Shown here piece after piece: positions 8,741-16,933 of a DNA stretch of 64,000 nucleotides. The DNA lies in the NCBI RefSeq assembly GCF_000265365.1, contig NC_018011.1, positions 1,612,001-1,676,000 of the forward strand, in the 5' to 3' direction. Below the pieces are notes generated by a model that searched no databases, was not told the origin of the DNA, and saw only the letters and a list, made by a program, of their open reading frames with translations. This DNA comes from Alistipes finegoldii DSM 17242. Lineage in GTDB: Bacteria > Bacteroidota > Bacteroidia > Bacteroidales > Rikenellaceae. Made by a program: the position numbers and the translations under genes. The first letter of the stretch is position 1; every line of letters starts with the position of its first letter.

Positions 8741-8877
8741 AGAGTATGGAATAAGTCCGATCTCTCATTGGTTTTCTAAACCGGGAATTATGTTCTGACC
8801 CCATACTCTTTACATCAGAATCCGGATAGTTCGTAAGGTGTCTGAGCCCGTATTCGCAATGAAGGACCAAGATGTAA
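8741..8877 (+). ncRNA. Candidate IS110 bridge RNA
   Basis: Two adjacent stem domains lie upstream of the transposase. Domain 1: AGAGTATGG (8741-8749) pairs with CCATACTCT (8801-8809), an internal loop, and a terminal hairpin GGTTT-TCT-AAACC (8770-8782). Domain 2: TTACATC (8810-8816) pairs with GATGTAA (8871-8877) around an internal loop. This two-loop design matches the known IS110/IS621 bridge RNA with target- and donor-binding loops. In domain 2 the left loop segment ATAGTTCGTAA (8826-8836) and the complement of the right segment CGCAATGAA (8855-8863) occur side by side at 9926-9945. The structure is seen; the role is inferred. Confidence 0.65.
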
Positions 8878-8909
8878 GCGATGTCGTTAAAACCAAAAAA
8901 TGAACGGCC

Positions 8910-9878
8910 ATGAGGTACATTGGAATCGACGTGAGCAAGGCTACATTCGTGGTAGCTTACTCCTCCGACAAAGGCGGGGAGATCCGTACTTTTAACAACA
9001 CGACCGCTGGTATCAGACAGTTTATCGGGACTCTCCCCAAAGACGGCAGTATCCACTGTGTTATGGAGGCGACAGGGAATTACAGCGCCTTGCTGCTGTA
9101 TATGCTCAATGTCGCCGGAATTACTGTCAGCATGGAGAATCCGCTGAAGGTAAAGAACTTCGCCAAAGCCTTGCTCTCTACGGTCAAGACCGATAAGAGC
9201 GATGCACGACTCATTACCTTGTACGGAGAGAAGATGAACCCGCGTCCTTTCAAGGTACAGGGAGAGGCCATCCTGCGGCTCCGACAGAAAAGAACCGTCA
9301 TTCGCCAACTTACTAAGCAGATTACCGCCATGTCGAACCTTCGTGGCTCTCTTGCATGTCTGCCTGTCCCGGACAAAGGTGCAACTCATACCGTAGACGA
9401 AACTATCAAGTTCCTTGAAAAGAAGCGTGACAGGCTCCAGGCGGAACTCACGGATCTTGTCGAAGTGGAGTTCAGCCGACAACTCGCGCTGCTGACGACC
9501 ATCAAAGGGATAGGCATAACGCTTGCCACGGCGCTCATCATCACTACTGGAGGCTTTACCTACTTCCAAAATGCCAAGCAGGTGTCCCGGTATCTCGGAA
9601 TTTGTCCCACTTACGAACAGTCCGGAACTTCGGTAAACATCAAAGGGCATATCAACCGAAACGGAGACGCATACACTAGAGGACTTCTCTATATCGCCGC
9701 TTGGCCTGCCAGTAGGTTCAATGCCCAATGCAAAGAGACCTATACGAGGCTCAGGCAAAACGGAAAATCGGGAAAACTCGCTATGATCGCTGTCGCAAAC
9801 AAGCTCATCAGGCAGGCTTTTGCTGTTGTCGCGCACGATAAAGAGTATATCGACGGATTCGTCTCCAACAGACCTTAG
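8910..9878 (+). CDS. IS110-family transposase
   Basis: 322 residues. The N-terminal DEDD (RuvC-like) domain shows GIDVSKATFVVAY (Asp), CVMEATGNYS (Glu) and VKTDKSDARLIT (Asp pair). A coiled middle segment leads to the C-terminal Transposase_20 domain: LTTIKGIGITLATALI, then FQNAKQVSRYLGICP and a serine-containing segment near SGTSVNIKGHINRNGD. Family members recombine circular intermediates guided by a bridge RNA encoded beside the gene. The structured stretch upstream fits that RNA. The gene is intact. Confidence 0.92.
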   Translation: MRYIGIDVSKATFVVAYSSDKGGEIRTFNNTTAGIRQFIGTLPKDGSIHCVMEATGNYSALLLYMLNVAGITVSMENPLKVKNFAKALLSTVKTDKSDARLITLYGEKMNPRPFKVQGEAILRLRQKRTVIRQLTKQITAMSNLRGSLACLPVPDKGATHTVDETIKFLEKKRDRLQAELTDLVEVEFSRQLALLTTIKGIGITLATALIITTGGFTYFQNAKQVSRYLGICPTYEQSGTSVNIKGHINRNGDAYTRGLLYIAAWPASRFNAQCKETYTRLRQNGKSGKLAMIAVANKLIRQAFAVVAHDKEYIDGFVSNRP

Positions 9879-9925
9879 TAGGAACCATTCTCCGATATTA
9901 TTACTCTTTTTCCGCATTTTTTAAT

Positions 9926-9945
9926 ATAGTTCGTAATTCATTGCG
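9926..9945 (+). other. Site matching both guide segments of the candidate bridge RNA
   Basis: ATAGTTCGTAA (9926-9936) is identical to 8826-8836 of the candidate RNA. The adjoining TTCATTGCG (9937-9945) is the exact complement of 8855-8863. The two halves touch with no gap, 48 bases after the transposase stop. It could be the right-end junction or an intact target or donor site. Confidence 0.6.
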
Positions 9946-10330
9946 GTTTTACGGGCGTTGACCGGACGGCGAACGACGGCGAAGGTGTCTCGCATCATTG
10001 GAATCGGCCTGTCGGGCAAAAACGGTAGTAAAGGTACGAAAAAACAAGAGAACGGGAAAGAATACGAAAAAAATAAGCAAATCCGGACCCGAAAATCGCC
10101 GGGAGTACGGGAGATCCGCCGCACAAAAAAACCTCGGCCCCGCCGCACGGAAGGAGTGAACTGAGGGGCTGCGCAGGCCCGGCGGAGGCCGCAAGACGAA
10201 GCGGACTAACAATTCGTAACCCCAATCGTGAAAAAGAGCGCGGAAGAATGTCTGTTTTCAGAAATTAATCGTATATTTGCTAACAGATTGACACCTCCCG
10301 CACCGGAAATTCATCAAACCATAAACGGAT
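9946..10330. other. Intergenic region before kbl
   Basis: No convincing gene. On the plus strand TATATTTG at 10272-10279 is a good -7 element for kbl with a leader of about 45 bases; the -33 element is poor. On the minus strand TACCTTTA (10029-10036) is one base from the -7 consensus and could be the former promoter of the phosphatase gene, now separated from it by the IS110 element. Confidence 0.45.
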
Positions 10331-11518
10331 ATGTACGGAAAAATCAAAGAACATCTGCAGCAGGAACTTGCCGAAATCAAGGCTGCAGGGCTCTACAAGA
10401 GCGAACGGGTCATCGAATCGCCGCAGCGCGCGGAGATCGAAGTTGCAGGTCGTAAGGTACTTAATTTCTGCGCCAACAACTACCTCGGACTTTCGGACAA
10501 CCCGCGGCTGATCGAAGCCGCGAAACGGGCCATGGACAACCGCGGCTACGGCATGTCGTCGGTGCGTTTCATCTGCGGCTGTCAGGACATCCACAAACAG
10601 CTCGAAAAAGCCATAGCCGACTACTTCGGCACCGAGGACACGATCCTCTACGCCGCCTGCTTCGACGCCAACGGAGGCGTCTTCGAACCGATTTTCGGTC
10701 AGGAGGACGCCATTATCTCCGACTCGCTGAACCATGCGTCGATCATCGACGGCGTGCGTTTGTGCAAGGCCGTGCGCTACCGCTACGCCAACGCCGACAT
10801 GGCCGAGCTGGAGGAGTGTCTCAAGCAAGCGCAGGCGCAGCGTTTCCGCATCATCTGCACAGATGGGGTCTTCTCGATGGACGGCAATGCCGCGCCGCTG
10901 GACAAGATCTGCGCGCTGGCCGAGAAATACGACGCGCTGGTGATGGTGGACGAGTGCCACTCGGCGGGCGTGCTGGGCAAAACCGGCCGCGGCATCACCG
11001 AACTCTACGACCTGCGCGGTCAGGTGGACATCCTCACCGGCACGCTCGGCAAAGCCTTCGGCGGCGCCGTAGGCGGCTTCACGACGGGCCGCAGGGAGAT
11101 TATCGAGATGCTCCGCCAGCGTTCGCGCCCCTACCTCTTCTCCAACTCGCTGCCCCCTGCCGTCGTCGGCGCCGGAATCGAAATGTTCCGCATGCTGGGC
11201 GAAAGCAACGAACTGCACGACCGTCTGGTGGCCAACGTGGAGCACTTCCGCGAAGGCATGATGGCCGCAGGTTTCGACATCAAACCCACGCAGTCGGCCA
11301 TCTGCGCCGTGATGCTCTACGACGCCAAGCTGTCGCAGGACTTCGCCGCCCGGTTGCAGGACGAAGGGGTTTTCGTGACGGGCTTCTACTATCCGGTCGT
11401 GCCGAAGGGTCAGGCCCGCATCCGCGTGCAGGTCTCCGCAGGCCACACGACCGAACAGCTCGACCGCTGCATCGCCGCCTTCATCAAGGTCGGCAAAGAA
11501 TTGAATGTCATCAAATAA
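10331..11518 (+). CDS. kbl: Glycine C-acetyltransferase (2-amino-3-ketobutyrate CoA ligase)
   Basis: 395 residues, normal length. It is a PLP-dependent alpha-oxoamine synthase that cleaves 2-amino-3-oxobutyrate with CoA to glycine and acetyl-CoA, the second step of threonine breakdown. Visible features are NFCANNYLGLSDNPRL, MSSVRFICGCQDIHKQLE, DECHSAGVLGKTGRG and the PLP lysine in LTGTLGKAFGGAVGG (near residue 240). Serine palmitoyltransferase is a relative, but the N-terminal MYGKIKEHLQQELAEIKAAG and the overall pattern are those of Kbl. An Lrp-type regulator follows directly; the partner threonine dehydrogenase is not in the window. Confidence 0.92.
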   Translation: MYGKIKEHLQQELAEIKAAGLYKSERVIESPQRAEIEVAGRKVLNFCANNYLGLSDNPRLIEAAKRAMDNRGYGMSSVRFICGCQDIHKQLEKAIADYFGTEDTILYAACFDANGGVFEPIFGQEDAIISDSLNHASIIDGVRLCKAVRYRYANADMAELEECLKQAQAQRFRIICTDGVFSMDGNAAPLDKICALAEKYDALVMVDECHSAGVLGKTGRGITELYDLRGQVDILTGTLGKAFGGAVGGFTTGRREIIEMLRQRSRPYLFSNSLPPAVVGAGIEMFRMLGESNELHDRLVANVEHFREGMMAAGFDIKPTQSAICAVMLYDAKLSQDFAARLQDEGVFVTGFYYPVVPKGQARIRVQVSAGHTTEQLDRCIAAFIKVGKELNVIK

Positions 11519-11531
11519 AACCCTCAAGCCT

Positions 11532-12005
11532 ATGCCGAAAACATCCTTAGACGCGATTGACCGCAAAATCCTCAAATACCTGATCAAGAACGCCCGCATG
11601 CCCTTTCTTGAGATCGCCCGCGAATGCGGCATCTCAGGCGCCGCGATCCATCAGCGCATCCGCAAACTCGACGATTCGGGCGTGATTCTGGGCAGCCGGC
11701 TGATCGTCGATCCCAAAATGATGGGCTTCGACGTCTGCGCCCACATCAGCATCACGCTCAAGGACCCGCAGCTGCTCAAGCAAACCGTGGAACAGCTCAA
11801 GGAGATTCCCGAAATCGTGGAGGCGCACTTCATCACCGGTTCGGGCAATATCCTCGTGAAGCTCTACTGCGTGGACAACGAGCACCTCATGCGCACGATT
11901 TTCGACGGCATCCTGCGCATTCAGGGCGTCTCCTCGACCGAGACCCAGATCTCGCTGCAGGAAGCGTTCCAGCGGCAGGTGAACATCGATTTTATCGAGG
12001 AATAG
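11532..12005 (+). CDS. Lrp/AsnC-family transcriptional regulator
   Basis: 157 residues from the ATG at 11532. An N-terminal winged HTH (LDAIDRKILKYLIKNARMPF, then ISGAAIHQRIRKLDDSGVI) is followed by the RAM/ACT-like effector domain (GFDVCAHISITLKD, VEAHFITGSGNILVKLYC). Family members sense amino acids and form dimers to octamers. An earlier ATG at 11505 would overlap the end of kbl by 14 bases; the later one fits the family N-terminus better. Its position behind kbl suggests control of threonine/glycine or other amino acid metabolism, which is inference. A strong terminator follows. Confidence 0.88.
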   Translation: MPKTSLDAIDRKILKYLIKNARMPFLEIARECGISGAAIHQRIRKLDDSGVILGSRLIVDPKMMGFDVCAHISITLKDPQLLKQTVEQLKEIPEIVEAHFITGSGNILVKLYCVDNEHLMRTIFDGILRIQGVSSTETQISLQEAFQRQVNIDFIEE

Positions 12006-12040
12006 CATCCGGCGGAGAATCATCCGCTCTCCCCGCACGA

Positions 12041-12068
12041 CGGAGACCCGATCGGGTCTCCGTTTTTT
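12041..12068 (+). terminator. Intrinsic terminator after the Lrp gene
   Basis: A perfect 22-base palindrome (CGGAGACCCGA at 12041-12051 and its complement to 12062) followed by six T (12063-12068). Confidence 0.85.
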
Positions 12069-12237
12069 CGTGCCTGCGAGGGAAAGGGTGCAACCCGATT
12101 CGTTATCATATCCCGGAAAAACCCGCCGGGCCCTGATTTTCCGTACCTGCCGGGCGCCAGAACCGACATCCTGCAATATACCCCGAAAACCGCCCGCCCC
12201 CGGCCAAACGCCGAACCTGCCGGCACAAAAGGAAAGC

Positions 12238-12261
12238 GCCCCGCCTGAAAACAGGCGGGGC
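12238..12261 (-). terminator. Terminator of the small exported protein gene
   Basis: GCCCCGCCTG (12238-12247) pairs with CAGGCGGGGC (12252-12261) around an AAAA loop. On the minus strand it is followed by a T-rich stretch. The bases between here and the Lrp terminator hold no gene that I can support. Confidence 0.6.
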
Positions 12262-12303
12262 ACCCCGGCAAACAATTGTTTAACTGATGATTATCCCGGA
12301 AGC

Positions 12304-12570
12304 CTATTCGGCGGACGAAGCCGGTGCTTCCGATGCGGAGGAGGAGTTACCCTCACTTGACCCTTCACTCTCAACCTTACTCTCCTCCTTTGCGGATTCT
12401 CCGGCAGTCGAATCCGTCTTTTCCGCATCGTCAGCCGCCGATTTCTCCTGCGTGTCGGCAGCCGGAGCCGCAGCTTCGGTCGCCTCTCTCTTTTCGGGCT
12501 GCTGGGCGCAAGCCATCGCTCCGCCAGCCATCAGCAGCAAAGCTGCCATCGTTACAATTGTCTTTTTCAT
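12304..12570 (-). CDS. Small exported Glu/Ser/Ala-rich protein
   Basis: 88 residues from the ATG at 12570 (MKKTIVTMAALLLMAGG). The first ~20 residues are a clear signal sequence ending in GAMACAQQ. The Cys could be a lipidation site, but the box is not classical, so signal peptidase I cleavage is equally possible. The rest is low-complexity, acidic and rich in Ser, Glu and Ala, with no recognisable domain. Reading further upstream in frame gives an arginine-rich stretch that I do not consider coding. It has its own terminator. Function unknown. Confidence 0.6.
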   Translation of the reverse strand: MKKTIVTMAALLLMAGGAMACAQQPEKREATEAAAPAADTQEKSAADDAEKTDSTAGESAKEESKVESEGSSEGNSSSASEAPASSAE

Positions 12571-12783
12571 CGCTTTTAAAATTAAAAGGTTCCTTTTCAC
12601 TTCTTCGGTTCGGATATGTCTCGCCAACCGTTCTGATAAAATGGAGTTCAAGCGGCGTGCCATCCGGATAAAAAACGGCAAACCGCTGATAGACAGCGGT
12701 CGGCAAGGCACGCCGGAATCGTCCGGAGTGTGGAAAGGTGTGGAATCGCGCTACAAAGTGTGGAAATAATCCACACCCGGCGG

Positions 12784-14124
12784 CTATTCGATGCCGTAAA
12801 GATGCAACTTGTTGTAGAGGGTCTTGCGGTCGATGCCGAGCAGTTTGGCTGCCTGCGACTTGTTGCCCCCGGCCATCGCCAGCGCGCGCCGGATCTGCTC
12901 CTCCTCGCCGGCCGGATTGCGCAGCGGCACCGCAGGAGTTTCGGGGGCCTCGGACAACTCGGCGGGCAGTTCGCGGCAGGTGATGTAATCCCCTGTGCAG
13001 AGCAGCGTCGCGGACATCACCGCGTTCTTCATCTGCCGCAGGTTTCCGGGCCAGTCGTAGCGGGTCATGGCCGCGGCGGCCTGCGGGTCGAAGCCCACGA
13101 TCCGCTTGTCCAGCTCCCGGTTCGCCGCATCGAGAAAGAAGTCGGCGAAAAGCATGATGTCCCCGCGCATCTGCCGCAGTTCGGGCATGCGGAGCGTGAA
13201 TTCGTTGATGCGGTGATAGAGATCGGCGCGGAACGCACCGCGCGCGATGGCGGCTTCGAGGTCCTCGTTCGTCGCGGCGATCAGCCGGATATCGACCGGA
13301 ATTTCGCGGCTGCCGCCCACGGGACGAATGCGCCGCTCCTGCAGGGCGCGGAGCAGCTGCACCTGCGTTTCATAGCTCAGGTTGCCGACCTCGTCCAGAA
13401 AGAGCGTGCCGCCGTTCGCGGCTTCGAAGGCGCCCGTCTTGTCGCCCACGGCTCCCGTAAACGAACCCTTGACGTGGCCGAAAAACTCCGAGGCGGCCAG
13501 TTCGCGCGGAACGGCGCCGCAGTCCACGGCCACGAAAGGCTTCCCGGCACGCCTGCTTTCGCGGTGAATCAGCTGGGCCACATGCTCCTTGCCCGTGCCG
13601 CTGGCGCCGGTCACCAGCACCGACATGTTGGTCGGCGCAACGAGCCGGACATATTCGTAAAGCCGCTGCGCGGCATCGCTGCGGCCCTCGATGTAATTGG
13701 GACGCTCCTCCCGCGGTTTCTTCGCCGAAGCGGCGGGAACGGGAGGCTTCTCACTGCCGGCAGCCGGGACGTCGAGCGCTTCGCGGATCTTTTTCAGCAG
13801 TTCGTCGGGATTGACCGGCTTGGCCACGTAATCCCGCGCGCCCAGCTTCATGCAGCGCACGGCGTTCTGTATCTCGGCGTAGCTCGTCATCACGATCACC
13901 GGAATCTCCATATGCTGCCCGGACATCCACTGCAGCAGGGCGATGCCGTCCTCGTCGGGCAGGCGCATATCGCTCAGCACGAGCGAGAATCCGCCCTCCG
14001 CGAGCGCCGTACGGGCCGCCGCGACGCTCGCCGCCGTCTCGGTTTGGAAGCCCTTTTTCGAGAGCCACGTCTTGAGCATCAGGGCGAAGGTGATATCGTC
14101 GTCTATGATTAAAATCCGTTCCAT
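12784..14124 (-). CDS. Sigma-54-dependent response regulator (NtrC type)
   Basis: 446 residues. An N-terminal receiver domain (about 1-120: ILIIDDD, phosphoacceptor Asp in VLSDMRLPDEDG, Lys in YVAKPVNPDE). A central AAA+ sigma-54 interaction domain has Walker A GASGTGKE, GSFTGA in place of the usual GAFTGA loop, and Walker B GGTLFLDEVG. A C-terminal Fis-type HTH is GGNKSQAAKLLGIDRKTLYN. The start MERILIIDDD is two bases after the stop of the histidine kinase gene, so they form one operon and almost surely a cognate pair. It should activate RpoN promoters. The target genes cannot be told from here. Confidence 0.93.
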   Translation of the reverse strand: MERILIIDDDITFALMLKTWLSKKGFQTETAASVAAARTALAEGGFSLVLSDMRLPDEDGIALLQWMSGQHMEIPVIVMTSYAEIQNAVRCMKLGARDYVAKPVNPDELLKKIREALDVPAAGSEKPPVPAASAKKPREERPNYIEGRSDAAQRLYEYVRLVAPTNMSVLVTGASGTGKEHVAQLIHRESRRAGKPFVAVDCGAVPRELAASEFFGHVKGSFTGAVGDKTGAFEAANGGTLFLDEVGNLSYETQVQLLRALQERRIRPVGGSREIPVDIRLIAATNEDLEAAIARGAFRADLYHRINEFTLRMPELRQMRGDIMLFADFFLDAANRELDKRIVGFDPQAAAAMTRYDWPGNLRQMKNAVMSATLLCTGDYITCRELPAELSEAPETPAVPLRNPAGEEEQIRRALAMAGGNKSQAAKLLGIDRKTLYNKLHLYGIE

Positions 14125-14126
14125 AC

Positions 14127-16724
14127 TCAGGGCAAAGATACCTTTTTTTGCGCTTCCGCGACAATCGCGCGGATATTTTCCGCCGCCGCGCCGATCTCGC
14201 CGCGCAGGGCGTCGGTCAGCGGACCTTCCCAGCTTTCGGCCGTGCGCAGCGTCGCGGCAATGCCGGCCGCCCCCAGCATCGTGAAGATCGGCAGCATCTT
14301 GTGCGCCACGGCTTTCAGCGCGGCAATGTCGCCGCTGCCGAGCGCCTCTTCGAGCAACCGGCAATTCGCGGCGCTCTGTTCGGCGAAGGATTCCAGAATC
14401 CCGCGCGCCGCTTCCGCATCGTCGCCCGCATAGGCCGTCAGGGGGCCGAAATTCACACCGCCCTCCGAAACCTCCGGCGCATTGTCCGCCGCACCGTCCG
14501 CTCCCCTCTTGCCGACATGCCTCCCCGCACTGACGGGTTCTCCCGCGCCGACGACAATTCCCGCAGCGCCGCTCTTCTCCGCGCCTTCCGCATCCTCTGC
14601 GCTTCGGGCCTTTCCCGCGCCGCAAACGGCGTCCAGCACGGCAATCAGCTCGTTAGCCGTAAAGGGCTTGCGCAGGCATCCCGCAAAGCCGCGGTCCGAG
14701 AAATCCCCGGCTTCCAACTCCCCGCGTGCCGAAACCGCCACCACGGGAAGCGCGGAATTCACGCCGCGCACCGCCGCAAGGACGCTGAAACCGTCGGCCG
14801 ACGGCATCTGTATATCGGTCAGCACCACGTCGAAGCCGCCGTCCGCGACCAGTTTCGCGGCATATTCGGGGTACTGACAGCACTCGGCTCCGACACCCGC
14901 CTGACGGCACATCGCGGCGGTCATTTCGAGCTGCAGAGGATCGTCGTCGATCAGCAGCGCCTTCACGCCGCCACGCACCGCCGGCACGCACGCTTCCGCA
15001 GGCCGCAGTTTGCGGCCCTCTCCGCCCGAAACGGGTCCCACCGGGATCGAAACGATGAATTTGCTCCCTTCGCCCAAACGGCTTTCGAGCGATATGGTCC
15101 CCTTCAGCAGTTTCACGAGCCGATCGACGATCGACAGCCCCAGTCCGAATCCATCGACGCCCTGCGCCGAGCGCAGACGCACGAATTCCTGAAAAATCCG
15201 CTCCTTCTCTTCGCGTCCGATGCCGCGTCCCGTATCGCGGACCGAGAAGACGAGCCGGCCCTGCACCACATCGACACGGATCGTCACCGAGCCTTCGTCA
15301 GTAAATTTCAGCGCGTTGGAGATCAGGTTGTCGGCGATCTGCCGGATACGGAACGGATCGCCCGCCACCTCGCGCCCGGCCGCCGGTTCGACGTCGAGCG
15401 TCAGCCCGATGCCCTTCGCCCCGGCCTGCGCCGCAAATCCGGCGCGGATCGTTTCGAACAGCTGCGCCGGGCAGAACGCGACCTTATCGACGTCCACCTT
15501 GTTGATATCGAGGCGGTAGAAGTCCAGCAGGCTGTTCACCAGCGCCAGCAGATGTTCCGACGACTCCTTCATGTTATGCAGGTACAGCTCCTCGCGCTTG
15601 TCGCCGGTCAGGCGCGAAAGCAGGTCGATATAGCCCATCACCGAACCCAGCGGCGCCTTGATGTCGTGCGTGATGGCCAGCATCAGCTTCTCGCGCGCCG
15701 CCAGCAGCGCTTCGTTGTCGCGGTTGGCCCGCTCCAGCGCCCGCCGGTAGCGGTTGCTGCGGTTGATGTCGCGCCACAGGATGCCGACGAACAGCAGCAT
15801 GAGCACCACGGCCGCGACGGCGATCACGCCCAGCGTCAGCGACGAACGGCGGCGGATGGCCTCCGTCTGCTCGAAGCGGTTCATCAGAAAAGCCGTATCC
15901 TCGGCTTCGAAATCCATGATAAGGCGGTATATCTTCGTGTTCACCAGCTCGTTGCTGTACCGCAGGCGCATCCCTTCGTTCCACGCCCGGTCGTAGATGC
16001 CGATGCGGTCGCTGGTCACCCGGTCCTGCAGCGTCCGCAGCACCACCGCGATCGTATCCTTCACCTCCGGCGCAGGCAGCGAATCCACGACCCGTTCGTG
16101 ACGGGAAATGATCATCCCGGCCTCCTCCTTCGGCGGGCTGAACAGGTCGGCGAAGCGGCGGAAGAACTTGCGCTTGCGCCGCGGGACGGTCACCGTATCC
16201 TGCACGACCACGCGCGAAGCGACGGTGTCCGCCGCCCGTACGACGACGCTGTCCCCGCGCGCCGCGCTGTCCGCCGGACCGATCAGCTCGCGGATATTCT
16301 TGTCCAGCAGGCTGGACGTGGCGGCCGAACGGATCGTCCGCCGCAGGCTCATCGTCCGCCGCTCCTTGTCGGCCAGAAGACGCACGATGCTGTCCAGACG
16401 CATCGTCTGCAGCGAATCCTCCGCAGCGGTCAGCCCCCGCAGCGAGTCGATCAGGCCGCGCACGGTGCGCAGCTCGCGTTTGTAACGGGACTCGTAGGAC
16501 TGGTATCCGGCGATCATCAGCTGACCGTAACTCTCGGCCTGATAAAGATGGTAGAGCGTCTGTCCCGCGACGCTGCGTTTGGTATGGAGCAGGGAATAGC
16601 TGCCGTCGGGAGTCGAAAAACGCACCACCGTCCGGTAGACATAGCCTACCGAAAGGACGCAGACCGCGATCAGGATCGCATATCCCGCGAAAATCTTGGT
16701 TTTGACGAATTTCGACTCTTTCAT
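14127..16724 (-). CDS. Hybrid sensor histidine kinase with receiver and HPt domains
   Basis: 865 residues. TM1 is about 10-30 and TM2 about 296-317, enclosing a ~265-residue extracytoplasmic sensor region with coiled segments and no family that I recognise. The HisKA domain has the phosphorylated His353 in ITHDIKAPLG. The HATPase shows DNLISNALKFTDEG, DTGRGIG and GFGLGLSIV. A receiver domain follows (LLIDDDPLQ, VLTDIQMPSADG), and a C-terminal HPt domain has its His in AVAHKMLPIFTMLGA. All phosphorelay modules are thus in one membrane protein, ending at the HPt that can pass phosphate to the regulator encoded next. Confidence 0.93.
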   Translation of the reverse strand: MKESKFVKTKIFAGYAILIAVCVLSVGYVYRTVVRFSTPDGSYSLLHTKRSVAGQTLYHLYQAESYGQLMIAGYQSYESRYKRELRTVRGLIDSLRGLTAAEDSLQTMRLDSIVRLLADKERRTMSLRRTIRSAATSSLLDKNIRELIGPADSAARGDSVVVRAADTVASRVVVQDTVTVPRRKRKFFRRFADLFSPPKEEAGMIISRHERVVDSLPAPEVKDTIAVVLRTLQDRVTSDRIGIYDRAWNEGMRLRYSNELVNTKIYRLIMDFEAEDTAFLMNRFEQTEAIRRRSSLTLGVIAVAAVVLMLLFVGILWRDINRSNRYRRALERANRDNEALLAAREKLMLAITHDIKAPLGSVMGYIDLLSRLTGDKREELYLHNMKESSEHLLALVNSLLDFYRLDINKVDVDKVAFCPAQLFETIRAGFAAQAGAKGIGLTLDVEPAAGREVAGDPFRIRQIADNLISNALKFTDEGSVTIRVDVVQGRLVFSVRDTGRGIGREEKERIFQEFVRLRSAQGVDGFGLGLSIVDRLVKLLKGTISLESRLGEGSKFIVSIPVGPVSGGEGRKLRPAEACVPAVRGGVKALLIDDDPLQLEMTAAMCRQAGVGAECCQYPEYAAKLVADGGFDVVLTDIQMPSADGFSVLAAVRGVNSALPVVAVSARGELEAGDFSDRGFAGCLRKPFTANELIAVLDAVCGAGKARSAEDAEGAEKSGAAGIVVGAGEPVSAGRHVGKRGADGAADNAPEVSEGGVNFGPLTAYAGDDAEAARGILESFAEQSAANCRLLEEALGSGDIAALKAVAHKMLPIFTMLGAAGIAATLRTAESWEGPLTDALRGEIGAAAENIRAIVAEAQKKVSLP

Positions 16725-16805
16725 GCCTTCAAAGACAAAGGATGCGGAGCGACATTCGGCGGAAATCTACGTTTGCACACTCCCCGATCGCCGGACCCTT
16801 TCGGA

Positions 16806-16813
16806 CAAAGATA
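16806..16813 (-). promoter_or_regulatory. -7 promoter element of the two-component operon
   Basis: On the minus strand TATCTTTG (16806-16813) matches TAnnTTTG, about 75 bases before the kinase start codon. The -33 region is weak. Confidence 0.45.
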
Positions 16814-16881
16814 CGAAAAACCCGCGAATCCGGAATCTCTTTCGTTCCCGGATCGCAAATCCGTCCCGCCCCGAAAACAAG

Positions 16882-16909
16882 CCGGGCCGTACGACGTCGT
16901 ACGGCCCGG
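16882..16909 (-). terminator. Terminator of the ABC exporter operon
   Basis: A perfect 28-base palindrome (14-bp stem, CCGGGCCGTACGAC at 16882-16895) just after the permease stop. On the minus strand TTGTTTTC follows. Confidence 0.75.
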
Positions 16910-16933
16910 TATTTTCAGCGATCGCGGTACGGA

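Larger units (their letters stand above)
8741..9945 (+). mobile_element. IS110-family insertion element (ends approximate)
   Basis: A DEDD transposase gene (8910-9878) is preceded by about 170 bases of structured non-coding DNA and followed by a short right end, the usual layout of the IS110 group. IS110 elements lack long terminal inverted repeats and make little or no target duplication, so the ends cannot be fixed by eye. The left limit is set at the first base of the candidate bridge RNA, the right limit at the guide-matching site. The true ends may differ by tens of bases. Confidence 0.7.
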
